Shown in pieces: positions 20,943-32,230 of a stretch of DNA of 64,000 nucleotides (within the stretch, counting starts at the first letter, position 1; every line of letters begins with the position of its first letter). The position numbers and the translations under genes were made by a program. Origin of the DNA: Allium sativum (Eukaryota > Streptophyta > Magnoliopsida > Asparagales > Amaryllidaceae); assembly GCA_030737875.1 (NCBI GenBank), contig CM060912.1, positions 461,346,310 through 461,410,309 on the forward strand, in the 5' to 3' direction. The notes under the pieces are model-generated. The model was not told where the DNA came from. It worked only from the letters and a program-made list of their open reading frames with translations, and did no database searches.

Positions 20943-21868
20943 TCACAATTTAAGCGAACCATCAGCCTTCGTAGCAAAAATAACTGGAGCACCCCACTCC
21001 GAGATACTTCTTCTTATGAACCCTTTCTCAAGCAACACTTTCACTTGTTTACTAAGCACCCTCCTTTCTCTTAGAGCCATGTGGCGCACAGGCAATGCAA
21101 CTGGCTTTGCATTATCCACCAAGTATATACAGAAATCTATCTCACGATTTGGAGGTAAGGCCCTAACCTCCTCAAAGACATCTGCATACTCACGGACTAC
21201 TCGAACAGATTGCAAATCATCAATAGATGTGCCAAGGGATTCTGGGTAGCTAAGCATACCAAAACCCTTAGGGTCACAGGAGATATCGAGAGTAATACCC
21301 AAACTAGTCAACAGTCTAACTACCCTCTTTTCACAGTCGAGAATGGAACCATACCTGGCTAGCCAATCCATTCCAAGAATCAACCCATAGCCCGTGAAAC
21401 CAAGCACATAGGTGTTGCATTCGAACTCAACGCCATACATAGATATTCTCAAATCCCGACATAACATAGATAGATGAGCCGTACCCCCAATAGGATTTGA
21501 GACAACAGAGGGATCCACTACTATACTAGCATCTAGGTGCAGCGACTCAACAACATAAGCAGATATAAACGAATGTGAAGCGCCAGAATCAAACAAAGTA
21601 CGTACAGGATGATCGAAAAGGAAAATCAAACTTTTAACAGAAATGTTTCTACCTCTCTCTTGCGTAGCCACCATGAGAGCATGAACTTGCCCTCCAGAGG
21701 TAGATCCTGTCCTCTGTCCATGCCCTTTTCCTTGCCCCCTTCGGAAATCTTTAATCATATGTCCTGCCTCACCACACTGGAAGCAACCAGTAGTCCTCTT
21801 CTTCTTCCTACAGTCCTTCTTCAAATGGCTAGGTACCCACCAATTGTGACACTTTCATTTCTCCGAAC
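20943..21868 (-). pseudogene. Zinc knuckles, protease and start of reverse transcriptase, minus-strand element
   Basis: The first zinc knuckle reads CHNWWVPSHLKKDC (second Cys lost to Trp) and is preceded by TGA. The second reads CFQCGEAGHMIKDF (last Cys lost to Phe). The aspartic protease has the active-site triplet DSGASHSF at about 21590 and the expected GFTGYGLILGMDWL flap region. The link VREYADVFEEV ... PVRHMALRERRVLSKQV ... [23 protein letters not shown] is the classic N-terminus of gypsy RT. The Trp codon in SEWGAP is intact here, whereas both plus-strand copies carry TAG. Confidence 0.85.
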
Positions 21869-21932
21869 GCTTGTTATCCTTACCGCCCTTCTGTTGTTGT
21901 TGTTGTGCCTTCTTTGGATCCCCTTTCTTATC

Positions 21933-22622
21933 CTATGCCTTATTTACATTAGCACCTTTCTCCCCTTCATGTATCAATGCCATATCAACAAGATTCTCGA
22001 AAGTAGCCCCTATAGGAATATGGGGCATAGCCAACCTGTGTAATGATTCATTCAGACCCTTGGAAAATCTTAAGGCCTTCTTATGTGTATTAACTAATTC
22101 CATACCAAATCTTGCTAGCTGGTTAAACTTGTTAACATACTCCTTCACAGACAGACTCCCTTGTTTCAAAGCCAAGAACCTCTCCGTGTATAAATTCTCC
22201 TCTGCTTGTGAAAGAAATTTCAACTCAAACCTTTGTCTAAAGTCCATCCACGTCTCCACTTCACGTCCTCCATTAGTTACTTCCCACCAAAATGAAGCTT
22301 CATCCTTCATCAACCAGGCAACTAGCTGAACCTTCCTTCCAACGCCTACCTCAAAGATACCAAACAAATCCTCCACTTCCTTGAGCCAATTCCGAGCCTC
22401 AACAAACATCTCAGTTCCAAAAAACGGTTTTCCGCCCATCGCACGGAAGTCTTTCCATATCTTAGAAAAAGTGTCTACATGGGGAGGAGGAGGTGGAACG
22501 ACGGCTGCAGCTGGGGGAGGAGGAACATTTGTTGGGCCTGTGACAGTAGCCCTAGCCTCTAAATACCTTCTGAACCAGCCTGATATCTGTACGCCCTCGG
22601 GTATATCCGGTTCCCCAGACAT
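21933..22622 (-). pseudogene. gag, minus-strand chromovirus
   Basis: The start MSGEPDIPEGV (22622-22620) matches MSGLPEIPEGI in the plus-strand copies, which is why I choose it over upstream ATGs. A Pro/Ala-rich linker (PPPPAAAVVPPPPP) precedes the retrotransposon gag core: FSKIWKDFRAMGGKPFFG, LKEVEDLFGIFEV, LMKDEASFWWEV, FLSQAEENLYTERFLALKQG, YVNKFNQLARFG. Gag forms the cytoplasmic particle that packages RNA. The frame ends at TAG after VNKA; the Lys/Gln-rich link to the zinc knuckles continues in the same frame beyond it. Confidence 0.88.
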
Positions 22623-22813
22623 GCTGAAAGGAAAAAGGAAGAGATTCAAAATAGAGAATCTAAAGATGGATATATGGCGTTTGGAGATTATGTTTTTCAT
22701 AATAAACCTTTCTCTTGAAAATACCCTTTTTAAAACATGTTTTTGAAAATACTTCTTTTAAAAATGCTTTTGAAAACGATTTTCAAAATCTTTTATCTGT
22801 TCTGTTAACCTTT
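22623..22813 (-). other. Leader between primer site and gag, minus-strand chromovirus
   Basis: Non-coding leader of ~190 bp with GATTTTGAAAA-like words. It matches 44677-44867 and 52938-53129 in the plus-strand copies. Confidence 0.7.
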
Positions 22814-22826
22814 AGCTCTGATACCA
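22814..22826 (-). promoter_or_regulatory. Primer binding site, initiator Met-tRNA
   Basis: TGGTATCAGAGCT on the minus strand, two bases from the 5' LTR. Confidence 0.9.
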
Positions 22827-24069
22827 TGTGTAACACCCCACGTCCGTTAATGTCAATCACTAAGGGAATGAATTAACTTTCATGGAGCATTATAAGAGTA
22901 TAGAACAGAATATCACAAGATAGATATATAAAATGGTACTTAAAAAAATTCAAAATTTATTCATTGCAGCGGAAAAGCAAAACATGTCTGGTTACAACAT
23001 CAAAACCATATACTAAAGCCAAGTACACAAATATCCATCTTGAACAAAATTATTATCAGAGTACATAAAAGAAAAACTATAATCCCACTCCAAATAGCCA
23101 TAATGAAAAAGAGATTAAGCTGAGCATTACTTTTAACACTTCCAAGTACTTCAAGAAGACAGAAATCTGAGTCAAGCTTCACTAATCCCACCCTGAGGAC
23201 CTGGGGGGGAGGGGAGGGGAAGAAAGAAAAGAGGCGAAACAAAAAGGGTCAGACATAAAGTCTGAAGAGTCCAGTGACTTTAACAATATAATCAGTAAAG
23301 TAACAGGATAAGAACATAAACTGGATATAAGAGATGACTGTAACATAAGCAGATATGCCAAGGTAAACAAGATAAGCAAAATGGAACATCGATTGCACTC
23401 CTAACCACTATAAGATATGCTCTGCACCGTACCAACATACTAGTTACATACTGAAAGATGATCCCTCTTAAACAAATATAATGGTGGTAGTTTCGTGTAC
23501 TTCTAGTTACTATCATAGGTGCTAACTTGCTTCTATCCCCACTACCCTTCCCATTCGATCGGCTCCCTAACCTCGTAGATACATGTGCTGGTCCCACAAT
23601 AGGGTGTATCACTCCATAAGGTGGCAACCCCGATACTACTGAAATGCACAGCTTATACCTACACGATGCAGCAACATCTTACCTACCAGCCCGGACCCAC
23701 GCACGCACATAACTCCGTTGGACTCGCACTGCCATCACTAACTCTTTATTGACCTCTTACAATCAACCCTAGTAAGCATGTCCCTGTCCTCATAGTTCGA
23801 GCTTATATAGATACTAAAATGGGTTAATGGTTGAAAAGGGTCCACACACTTGACACAAGCTTCCTCCTAAGCTTGGTCCCCACTAGGAATTCCCACTTAA
23901 CCCCTTTTTATCCCCATGTCTTATCACATGTCTCATTTTGGTTAGGTGCTTTAATTATGTTTCACATGCTACCCATGTTACCCACTTAACCCTTTATTAT
24001 TCCCATGTCTTACCACATATCTTATCATGGTTAAGTATTCATTAATTCATTATAACTGTAATCTTGCAA

Positions 24070-24286
24070 GACCTCCCACATTAGATTGCTGTTTGTGGTT
24101 GCTGGATATGCCAGGCGGTTCCGAGCAAGCTTATACCGCAATCCGAATTTAACCTCCTGTCTTTGCATTATTACGCATCTAATTTCTTCCATTGACCTCT
24201 CATATTAGATTACCGTTTGCGGTTGCTAGATATGCTGGGCGGTTCCGGGCAGACTTATACCGCAATTCGAATCTAACCTCGTGTCT
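24070..24286 (-). repeat. Two LTR stem-loop modules
   Basis: Same layout as 16404-16618, with small differences such as a T/A change in the outer stem of the first copy. Confidence 0.75.
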
Positions 24287-25013
24287 TAGGCGTTCATTTT
24301 TACTTTCTTGATTCAAGTCCCAATTTCAAATCTTGGATTATAATATATTCCAATTACCCATAATTTCCAATTATGCTTATATTGCTAATTCAAGTTATGC
24401 CTATAATTCCATGTATACAAGTTGTACCAAATTATGCCCAAATCCATTTTCCATAGCCATTAACAATTTTATGCCAAATATCATTTTATTACATATTTCC
24501 CAAACTTTTCCCAATCATCCCAACGTTATTCGTTCGAAAATCTCAACGTAATACGCATAGGCTCGAAGTTAGCCTAATCTCAAAACGAAAAAGGAAAAGA
24601 AGAAGGGAAGAGAATCAAACATCAAAATTAGCATAAACATATAAATAGGCATGTGAAATGAATAACGGCAGAATAGATCAGATAGGCATATGATAATAGC
24701 AATTGGGTATGAATCTGAAGGATAACAAATTACAAAACTTGATATGATTCATCTCATTTATAGACACATACATTAGATCCAATTTACAAACTTATCACAA
24801 TTACTTTTAATTTAATTATATGTGAAAGTTACATAAACTCACAGTGGTAGGATTCTTAGAATAGAGAATCAGGCGTTGTTGTAGCAAATCTAATCTTGAA
24901 TAACCTCTTCTTTGATTGTTGAAGAAGAAAAGCTAAATAAATTTGAGTTGGAGCAGCAGCATGGAGGCGCCATGGATTAGGGTTGAATGAGATTAGGGTT
25001 AGGTTTAGGTGTT

Positions 25014-25021
25014 TATTTATA
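25014..25021 (-). promoter_or_regulatory. TATA box in the 5' LTR of the minus-strand chromovirus
   Basis: TATAAATA on the minus strand, downstream of the GC-rich hairpin; the counterpart in the 3' LTR is near 17350. Confidence 0.55.
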
Positions 25022-25396
25022 GATGTAATAGGTGAATTAGGACCTTTAGATTAGATTAGAGACCATCAAAACCACTTAGATTAGAAAGACACGTCATCGG
25101 GGAACTGTCCAGAATTCTCTAGATCTGGGCTCGGCATGGGCGCACTTCCGAGGTGCGCCAGTGCATTTTTGTTCTGGCGCACTTTTATTCTGGCCCATTT
25201 CCTAATTGTTCTGCCAAACTTCTATCGTCCATAACTCCTTCATTCGGTATCCGTTTTATGCAAACTCGGACTCTATCTCAAGCAGAATTCCGAGACGAAC
25301 GCAAAGGTGTAACCCGTTTCACTTAATTCTTCTTTTGAAAATTAAGTATTCTTTAATTATTCCTTATATCATGTTTTAAAATTATGGGGTGTTACA

Positions 25397-25401
25397 CCCA
25401 T
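25397..25401. repeat. Target-site duplication of the minus-strand gypsy element, right copy
   Basis: cccat, identical to 15150-15154. Confidence 0.9.
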
Positions 25402-27703
25402 CTGAAGCCTCCTGGTCGAAAACTGCTTAGACAACTACATCTGTCATTAAACTCTGCTCCTTGAACCTCTCCTGACAACTACTCTGTCTTAACTAGTAGA
25501 CTTGTCGTCCTGACTCACATTCTTATCATCTTGACTTGAAGTCTCCTCATCCTAACTCAAGTCTCAATACCCTATTTCTACTTCTTAGGAATAATCACAT
25601 TGTCGAAGCTACTACTATTTCCTATCATGGAATCACCATCATCAAACAAGGAAATTTTTACGTCGAAGTACCACGTCCTTGCCTAACACTAAAACTATTG
25701 GTCGAAGAGCCACTAAATCGAAACCATTGTCAAATGAACCATCATATCTTGCTCCACGAAATTGCACTATCATTTACGTTAAACAGGCCAAAATGGTCGG
25801 CATTAGTTGTAGTCGATATCGATTACCTTACTGTAATCAATAACAATTACTCTGATCATGTACCTAACCAAAATTGGTTTAGTACACATCAATTAAAAAT
25901 TATCGACATTCGTTGTAAAATCCAAGGTTATTTCTAAGTTCAATCTCCGTCTTCAGATTCATCACCATGCTCTAGTGCAGCTCTATCCTTAAGTTATCCA
26001 TATTCTTTACAACCCCTTTGCAAATTCATCTCATCTAGTTCGATCCTTATCTATGTACTAAATCACTATGCACTAAACATATTGCGCCTTTGATAGACAA
26101 GCACAAGCAACTCTAGAAGACGAGTTTTATTTCCTAATACTAAGTCACCTAAGGACGATGTTTTGACAACCTAAGCAAACAATCATCCATATAACCAATA
26201 GTTATATAATTATTTAAATTAGCAAACAAACATCCATAATTACATCTATAAAATAGATAAAACCTATCTTAAATGATTAGTAATTATTTGGTATTAAAAT
26301 AATTCAATTATTACGATAATGTGAAAATAGCATGCAATAACATGTAAATGAGTAAAAATGAGAAATCCAGGCTTAAATTAACCAAAACACCTTTTAATAT
26401 TTTATTTATTATTAACTAGGTTCAACTATCCTAGAAACTTTAATTTAAGATTTTAAACCACTTAGAAATGCTTATCATACAAATAATTACAGTTTAGTGA
26501 GGGATATTATCACCTACCTTAGCAAAATCACCCCAAACTAGTGTCGAAACGTAGAGCTCACTAATACAAGTCTAATAGAGGAAACAATGTCCAAATCTAG
26601 CATCATATGCAAAAGTTATAGAAAATACAATTTTGAAAAATATATAATCTATTAAATAACCAAAATGTAATTAACTAAACTAACTACCTGCTAGTTATAT
26701 CTCATAATTACTTCTTCCCCAAAACCTATGTGTGCATAACCTATAACAAAGCCCGCCAAGCTCACATCTCCTATCTTCTCTTTTCTCCTTCATCTCTCAA
26801 TGGATCAACGAACAAATTTCACCAGCAGGATTCTCTGTGCGCGAGCTTCACGACCACAACAACTTCATCAACCGCAATCTCCACCTACAAATGCATGCTA
26901 TTGCCCCTCCCGCTGCCCAAAAAAATGCAATCCTCTTGAATTGACCGAGCTCGAGAAACTTGATCAACACGAGCTATTTTCGAAGAGAAACACAATGGTA
27001 CTCTCAAATCTACTAATCATCGCTTCAATCTTCGTCAAAGTGGATCCCTAAATCTAAACCCATGTAAGGCTATGATTCCAACCATCGCCATAAATTATAA
27101 TACTGATACAGAAATGTAGAGAATCTCAATTCATGAATCTAGAAACTTATTTCGTGATTTTAAGTGGAGTAATTCATGAGATATTGATTTTTGAATAAGA
27201 TGAACGAACTCTAAAGAGGTCGACTATGATAATACAAAGAAGGTGAAGCTACAGTGGTGGATAAAGAGAAAATTAGGACTACTGGCTAATTAGAGGGGAA
27301 TTTATAATCTCCTTAGGCCTAATTATCCAGAATTCTGTGTCCAAAAGCTGACAAATGTTTTAAATGCACATAGCCAAACCATATGCCCAATGACTACACA
27401 ACTTGATAGCGTGCAATAACTCATTACAGAAAAATAAATTTTTTCGCAATTCGACACTGTGTCCGAACGACAATTTTCATGCATATTTCGAGACTGTTTT
27501 CGCCCTAAAGCGTAAAATCTCAAAATATGACGATCCATATACATTTTCTCCATCTAACAAACTATCTGAACTCAATGGAAATGGTCTCAAGTCCTAATTC
27601 TATCGTTTAAGAAAAATCTCATATTGGCATCAACAAATTGTTAACAATTAATATTTAAATAAAATAATTAAATATACAATCATTAAAAATATAGATCATT
27701 ACA
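25402..27703 (-). mobile_element. Degenerate minus-strand LTR, right piece
   Basis: Resumes the sequence broken at 15149. Blocks resemble the solo LTR at 57181-59864: the 'cacctaccttagcaaaa' region near 26510, and 'aaactatctgaactcaatggaaatgg' near 27560. It ends GATCATTACA, which read in reverse is a TGTAATGATC LTR start like the solo LTR's TGTAATGACC. No coding sequence is supported; open frames at 25536-25937 and 26730-27051 have no family match. Confidence 0.5.
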
Positions 27704-28310
27704 TTAAAGATAGTAAAGATTATGTTTTAACTTATAAAAGAGAATGGGTTCTTAGTAAATGACGGTTTTAACCTCTTTGATTATGTTTTAAAGAAAGTAA
27801 ATCATGCAAATGATTTTTCTTAGCAAGACCGGCTAGTTTTCAAAGTGGAGTGTCCACTTTTTATTACAACAAGTAATAAAAACATGATTACAAGGGTTTG
27901 ATAGTTAGTCTGGCCACTAGGGTCTAGTTTGAAGTGCTAGAACACCGATACCTTGTTTGAAGTTCAAGGACACTGTACAGATACAAATAGGAGAGAAGCT
28001 GAGTGCTTCTACTACTAAAAACTGACCTAAGGTTCCACCATAACAAGGGACAAGCACATAGAGAAGGCATCATATAGAGAATAAACTTGTCAAAAAGACT
28101 CGTAGGGCCTGGTATGTAATCTTTTGAGTCCTTGTCATATAGGTATTTCCTATCCTAAGTGTCATCTTGCAATATTATTTCATTCGCATTACCACCCTCT
28201 CCCTTACTGCTTAAAACCCGATCATCACTAGCAGTCTGATAACATAGACTTCTATGTTCTCTGTTTCCTCCAACAAAATATAAAAATAAAATTCTAAGTT
28301 ACACTACATC
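27704..28310. other. Unassigned stretch
   Basis: No gene or known repeat recognised. The local word AGTGGAGTGTCCACTTT (near 27845-27861) is a short palindrome. It may be the body of a LINE whose zinc-knuckle part lies just to the right, but I see no endonuclease or reverse transcriptase motif. Confidence 0.3.
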
Positions 28311-28319
28311 CCTGACCTC

Positions 28320-28560
28320 ACATGCACACATTTTTCTCTCTTCATCATTCCATAGGATTATAGGCTTAACCACATATTCTACCATGTTGCTCTCATCAAT
28401 CACAAGATCCGAAGAGGGTTCAGGAACATTGGGAACCCATCTTCTAGCCGGAGGCCTAGGGAGCGGGATCTTCTCTAGAGATTGTACATTAGAGCATTAT
28501 AGTACATTTTTCAAAGGAGTGACCAAAAGATTTGCAGGAAGAGCAAATATCTAGTTTCCA
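28320..28560 (-). pseudogene. Zinc-knuckle fragment of a plant LINE/DUF4283-type protein
   Basis: The minus strand reads WKLDICSSCKSFGHSFEKC (about 28504-28560), a CX2CX4HX4C zinc knuckle of the type found in plant LINE ORF1/DUF4283 proteins, where it follows a Tyr-x-Trp-Lys-Pro-like stretch. In another frame a 45-codon open stretch follows (PARRWVPNVPEPSSDLVIDE). The frame is broken between the two. Such proteins bind nucleic acid. No DUF4283 core, endonuclease or RT is visible nearby, so this is an isolated remnant. Confidence 0.45.
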
Positions 28561-28569
28561 TTTTTATGT

Positions 28570-29399
28570 CACATGCATAAAAGTATCTTGCAAATAATTT
28601 TTGAATATGCTTATGCTATAGATATAAGTGTATGAATACTTCTTGAAGTATTAAATACTATAAAGGAATAGGAAAATAGAAGAATACATGCATATATATA
28701 TATAGATATATATTATATGTAGAAATTGAACGTACACACAAGTATATAAAGGAGTACTAATCAAGTAGAAGTTTTGATTAATAAAAAATCCTATTAGACA
28801 AATGAAGTCTTATTAGATAAAAAATTGCTGATAAAAGAAGTTTTAATTAATAAAAGAATAATTAAATGGGAAAGGGATCATAAGTTATTTGTATGATTAA
28901 TAGTGTTTCGTATGTTAATTATGTCATGTGACCTTATAGTGCTTTGAATGTTTATCTAGTTGTAATAAAAAATATGTGGGTTTTGTTTTCTTAAAATTCA
29001 GTGTCTATTCGGAACTAGATAGTTGATTAGTTGACTATAAAAATTTACTGAAAATTAATCGATTATTTTTTAGGAGATTGGGATTGATACAATTCTACTT
29101 ATCGAAAACCACTTTAAAGCTAGTATACGAATTTTATGTTTCAAAAGCGGTTGTGAAGTAAAAACTATGTGATGATTCGAGATATGTCCGAGATTCTTGA
29201 ACACATGTAGTTATAGGTGATCTATTTAAGATGTAGTGTGAGATTTCTAGATCTTTGATACATAGGAATCCATTGTGTTATTCTGAGATCTATTGAGGAA
29301 TCCATGTGTGACTCCGAGATCCATTGAGCTGTGGGAGTCCAACTAGGATTCATATTCTATTCGAGTAATCAAGACTCATGTGAAGAAGTCAAACATAAA
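28570..29399. other. AT-rich unassigned stretch
   Basis: Contains a short TA tract (28693-28713) and, at about 29220-29340, two or three rough copies of a ~45-bp phrase (GAGATCTATTGAGGAATCCAT, GAGATCCATTGAGCTGTGGG). No gene seen. Confidence 0.4.
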
Positions 29400-29407
29400 T
29401 TTGACAC
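29400..29407. repeat. Probable 8-bp target duplication of the MITE, left copy
   Basis: tttgacac, against tttgacat at 29929-29936: one mismatch. Confidence 0.5.
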
Positions 29408-29928
29408 TATGCAGTTAAAGCCCCTCTAAAGCCCCGCAATATCCCCGCTATAGCCCGTAGCGCCCTTCAACCGCTACGCTATTTCAATTTAGCGCTGATG
29501 AACAGTAGACCCGCTTGTAGCCCCGCTATTTCCCGCTGCATCCGCTAAATCAACGCTTTTTACCATCCGCTTTAGCAATATTAATATATAAAGGTTGATT
29601 TGACTAATTCTCTTTTACAAAATACCAATAAAGTTAGTGTAAAGAGTTAATTTTAAGGCATTAGTGTCCAATATATTCGGGAAATCTATTATAATCATCA
29701 AATCTAATGTGTGTTACCATGATATTCTTTGATTCTATTATATATGATTAATTAATTTAGTTTCTTCTACACATATAATGTGAAAATGATAATTAATTAA
29801 TTTTAAATATTTGGTTTCACATTTTATGAACATTTTTGTGTCTCCGCTATATCCCTGCTATTTCCCCGCTACACCTTTTTGCACCTCCACCGCTATGAAA
29901 CCGCTGAGCGCTTTAACTGCCCAGCTAG
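29408..29928. mobile_element. hAT-like MITE, ~520 bp
   Basis: Near-terminal inverted words GCAGTTAAAGC (29411-29421) and GCTTTAACTGC (29910-29920) with TA at the outer ends, and an 8-bp flanking duplication with one mismatch, as hAT transposons make. About 150 bp at each end are unusually GC-rich and packed with CCGCTA words, typical of hAT subterminal repeats, while the core is AT-rich and non-coding. It is non-autonomous. The inverted repeats are short, so an alternative boundary is possible. Confidence 0.55.
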
Positions 29929-29936
29929 TTTGACAT
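29929..29936. repeat. Probable 8-bp target duplication of the MITE, right copy
   Basis: tttgacat. Confidence 0.5.
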
Positions 29937-32230
29937 CGAAAATGGATAAAAATAAAGTAGACTGAATGCCTTAGGGTTTAACTTACCCACCATAGGATAT
30001 GTTAACTTTTTATCTAGAGTATGATTTTCATGGTCATTGTTATTAACAAAAGAAGCACTATCTCAAATTTCGAGCGACAAGCGGTCAAGTCATTGACCTT
30101 TATTTCAAGCATTTCAATGTCAATTCTAAAATGAATAAATAATCAGATCTCTTTGTTTTCGCATAAGTTATTACTGTTTGCATTACTTGCCTGCTTGTCA
30201 TTCGGCATTCGAGATAGTACTGCTTGTGTTAATGTTATGCACAGGAGTTGATGGTACTTGGTAACATGTGGTGCATGTCGGTGTTTTCATGCATGGGCTA
30301 GTTATGTTTGCCTTATGCTATGTTTTATCTAGAGATATACGACTCTCGGTAGGTAATAAATTATCCTTGCGCATGGAGTTTGGATGGGCGTTAACTAGAG
30401 AGTACTCCGCAAAAAATTCAATATGTGAACAAAATTTGGATGTTTTGAATGTACCCTAATAATCTACCAGATGTAACCAATGTAACAATTCTAGCTATTT
30501 GATATAATTTATACTCTACACCCTAGACATTATCTATTATATCACTATGTTAAACCTAATGAATGGTCGGACAATTTTGACGGAAAAACGTTACCGAGAA
30601 TCCGTTAGGATTCAAGCTGTATCGAAGTATGCCACATATATGTTGAGTTTCTCACATTGGTTTAAAAGTCTAATCCGGGTGTTATTATCTTATGTTGATC
30701 AGATTAGATTAGTCCAAGTATGTTATTAGATTTAGCCGATGTCTCTTTAAAGTTCACGGAAAAGAGTTGGATTTTTACTTGTTGTAATATTTATATCCAT
30801 CGCATTCTATAATGTACATTAGCATTTATGAGAACATATTGTTATAAATATTCAAGCTGATGATAGGTTAGTTTTTTCTTATGGTTGTATTCAAAAAAAA
30901 TTATTTTGTAAAAGTAATTTCTGATATTATACATTATCGTTTCGTTATAGGATACCGATGTTTTGTCATTTTCTTACTTGTTATATTTCTTTTTATTTTT
31001 ATTTCACTCTAACTTTCCATCTTTTCAGCATTTGGGAGCTCTACACGTAAATACCGTAATATAGTAGTGGCAACATTTAAGGGTTGAATGTTGCAATTTA
31101 GATTTTATATTTTTAATATAACGATTCCTTTATGTTTCAGCAATGTAAATAGAGCCTTAGACTCACACTCACCGCTTACGTTTTCAATGGTTATCTTCCT
31201 CTATGCTTCTATTTCCTTGTCTCTGTTTGGATCTAGTCCTTAGGAAAAGATTAGTTCCTTCCTCCTCTATTCCTTTTATTTTACTTTAGAAACTATGGAT
31301 CTAATTTCCACTTGTGTATATGGTTCTTGTACATACAAAGGAGAATTGTAAACGTTTTGCGTGGCAATAATGCAGAAGAGGATTCCAACGAGGATTAAAC
31401 ACAGCTTTCTCTTTTTGGGGCTACGAGTAGGATCTATATGTTTACTTTTGTTTCTATATCTTGTTTAGTCTAAAAATTTGAATTAGGTATACATAAGAGA
31501 TTTGGGGATTACGAAAATCAAATATAAAAACCCCTTGATCTCTAATTAAATGGAAGTATCAATTTATATTTGTTTATTTAGGTTTATTTTATGGATGCAA
31601 ACGAAAAAGTAGATTTTATTATCGTTTCCTTGTTCGAATCAAAAAACAGTCTATTTTCTTTTCTCGTGTATTTTAAATGTTAGATTTACATGAGAGTAAT
31701 GGATTATGATATGGTAAAGTATACATAGTCAAATCACTAATTTATTTATAAAATGGCATATTTGGATGCTATAAACTACAAGGAACCAAAATACCTACTT
31801 TTATGTAAAGTTTACGTAAAACAGAAAGGAAGTGAAATAGGACTGAATGAATATACAAAGTTTTGTTTGTAAATCATCCCTTTATTTACCGATGTAATCT
31901 AAAAACCGAGGATTATAAGTCTATCTTTGGGATATGTTTTCATTATTGCAAAACAGAATATGTAAATCTTAACTATGATCTTTTGTACTATGATAATCAT
32001 AGAGAATATGTCTTCTGGACCTATTTCCTTGTATATAGCTTCACATTTTGTACAATTTGTGTGTTTTCCCACACATGCCATTTATTGCATTTTTATTAAT
32101 GTTTATTACGTCACATAGTCTAGGTATCTTAAATATGTATCTATCACATTTAATTAAAAGTTTCAAATATGTCCCTACTAGGAAAATTGTATTTTTGTGT
32201 ATGTTAATGACCTTTAGAAAGTATTTAATT
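29937..32230. other. Unassigned non-coding stretch upstream of LTR family F
   Basis: Several short open frames (30268-30459, 31863-32099) show no family resemblance. 30030-30470 has the feel of LTR DNA (GCATGTCGGTG, TCGGCATTCGAG words) but I cannot find ends. 30900-32200 may be the U3 and leader of the family F LTR by analogy with family E, but the sequence is too diverged to align by eye. Confidence 0.35.

Larger units (their letters stand above)
15155..25396 (-). mobile_element. Complete but inactivated Ty3/gypsy chromovirus (Tekay-like), minus strand
   Basis: 10.2-kb element with two LTRs (22829-25396 5', 15155-17744 3'), a Met-tRNA primer site (22814-22826), gag, zinc knuckles, protease, reverse transcriptase, RNase H, integrase and a chromodomain-like tail in that order, then a polypurine tract, all bordered by the 5-bp duplication cccat. 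The order RT-RNase H-integrase and the C-terminal KKLRNREV motif place it among chromoviruses of the Tekay/Del type. Both zinc knuckles, the RT active site, the integrase zinc finger and the second integrase Asp are mutated, so it is dead. It belongs to the same family as the tandem at 41566-62727, but as a separate subfamily with shorter LTRs. Confidence 0.92.
22829..25396 (-). repeat. 5' LTR of the minus-strand chromovirus
   Basis: 2568 bp, bounded by TGTAACACCCC and GGGGTGTTACA. On the minus strand a hairpin GGCGCAC/GTGCGCC (25139-25159) precedes TATAAATA (25014-25021) by ~120 bp, and two stem-loop modules follow in the transcribed part (24070-24162, 24195-24286). Confidence 0.9.

Noticed and set aside
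25536..27051. Open frames of 69-133 codons
   Set aside because: They lie in a degenerate LTR, have low-complexity composition and match no family.
28650..30480. Possible further LTR around 30030-30470
   Set aside because: LTR-like words but no ends, partner, primer site or flanking duplication.
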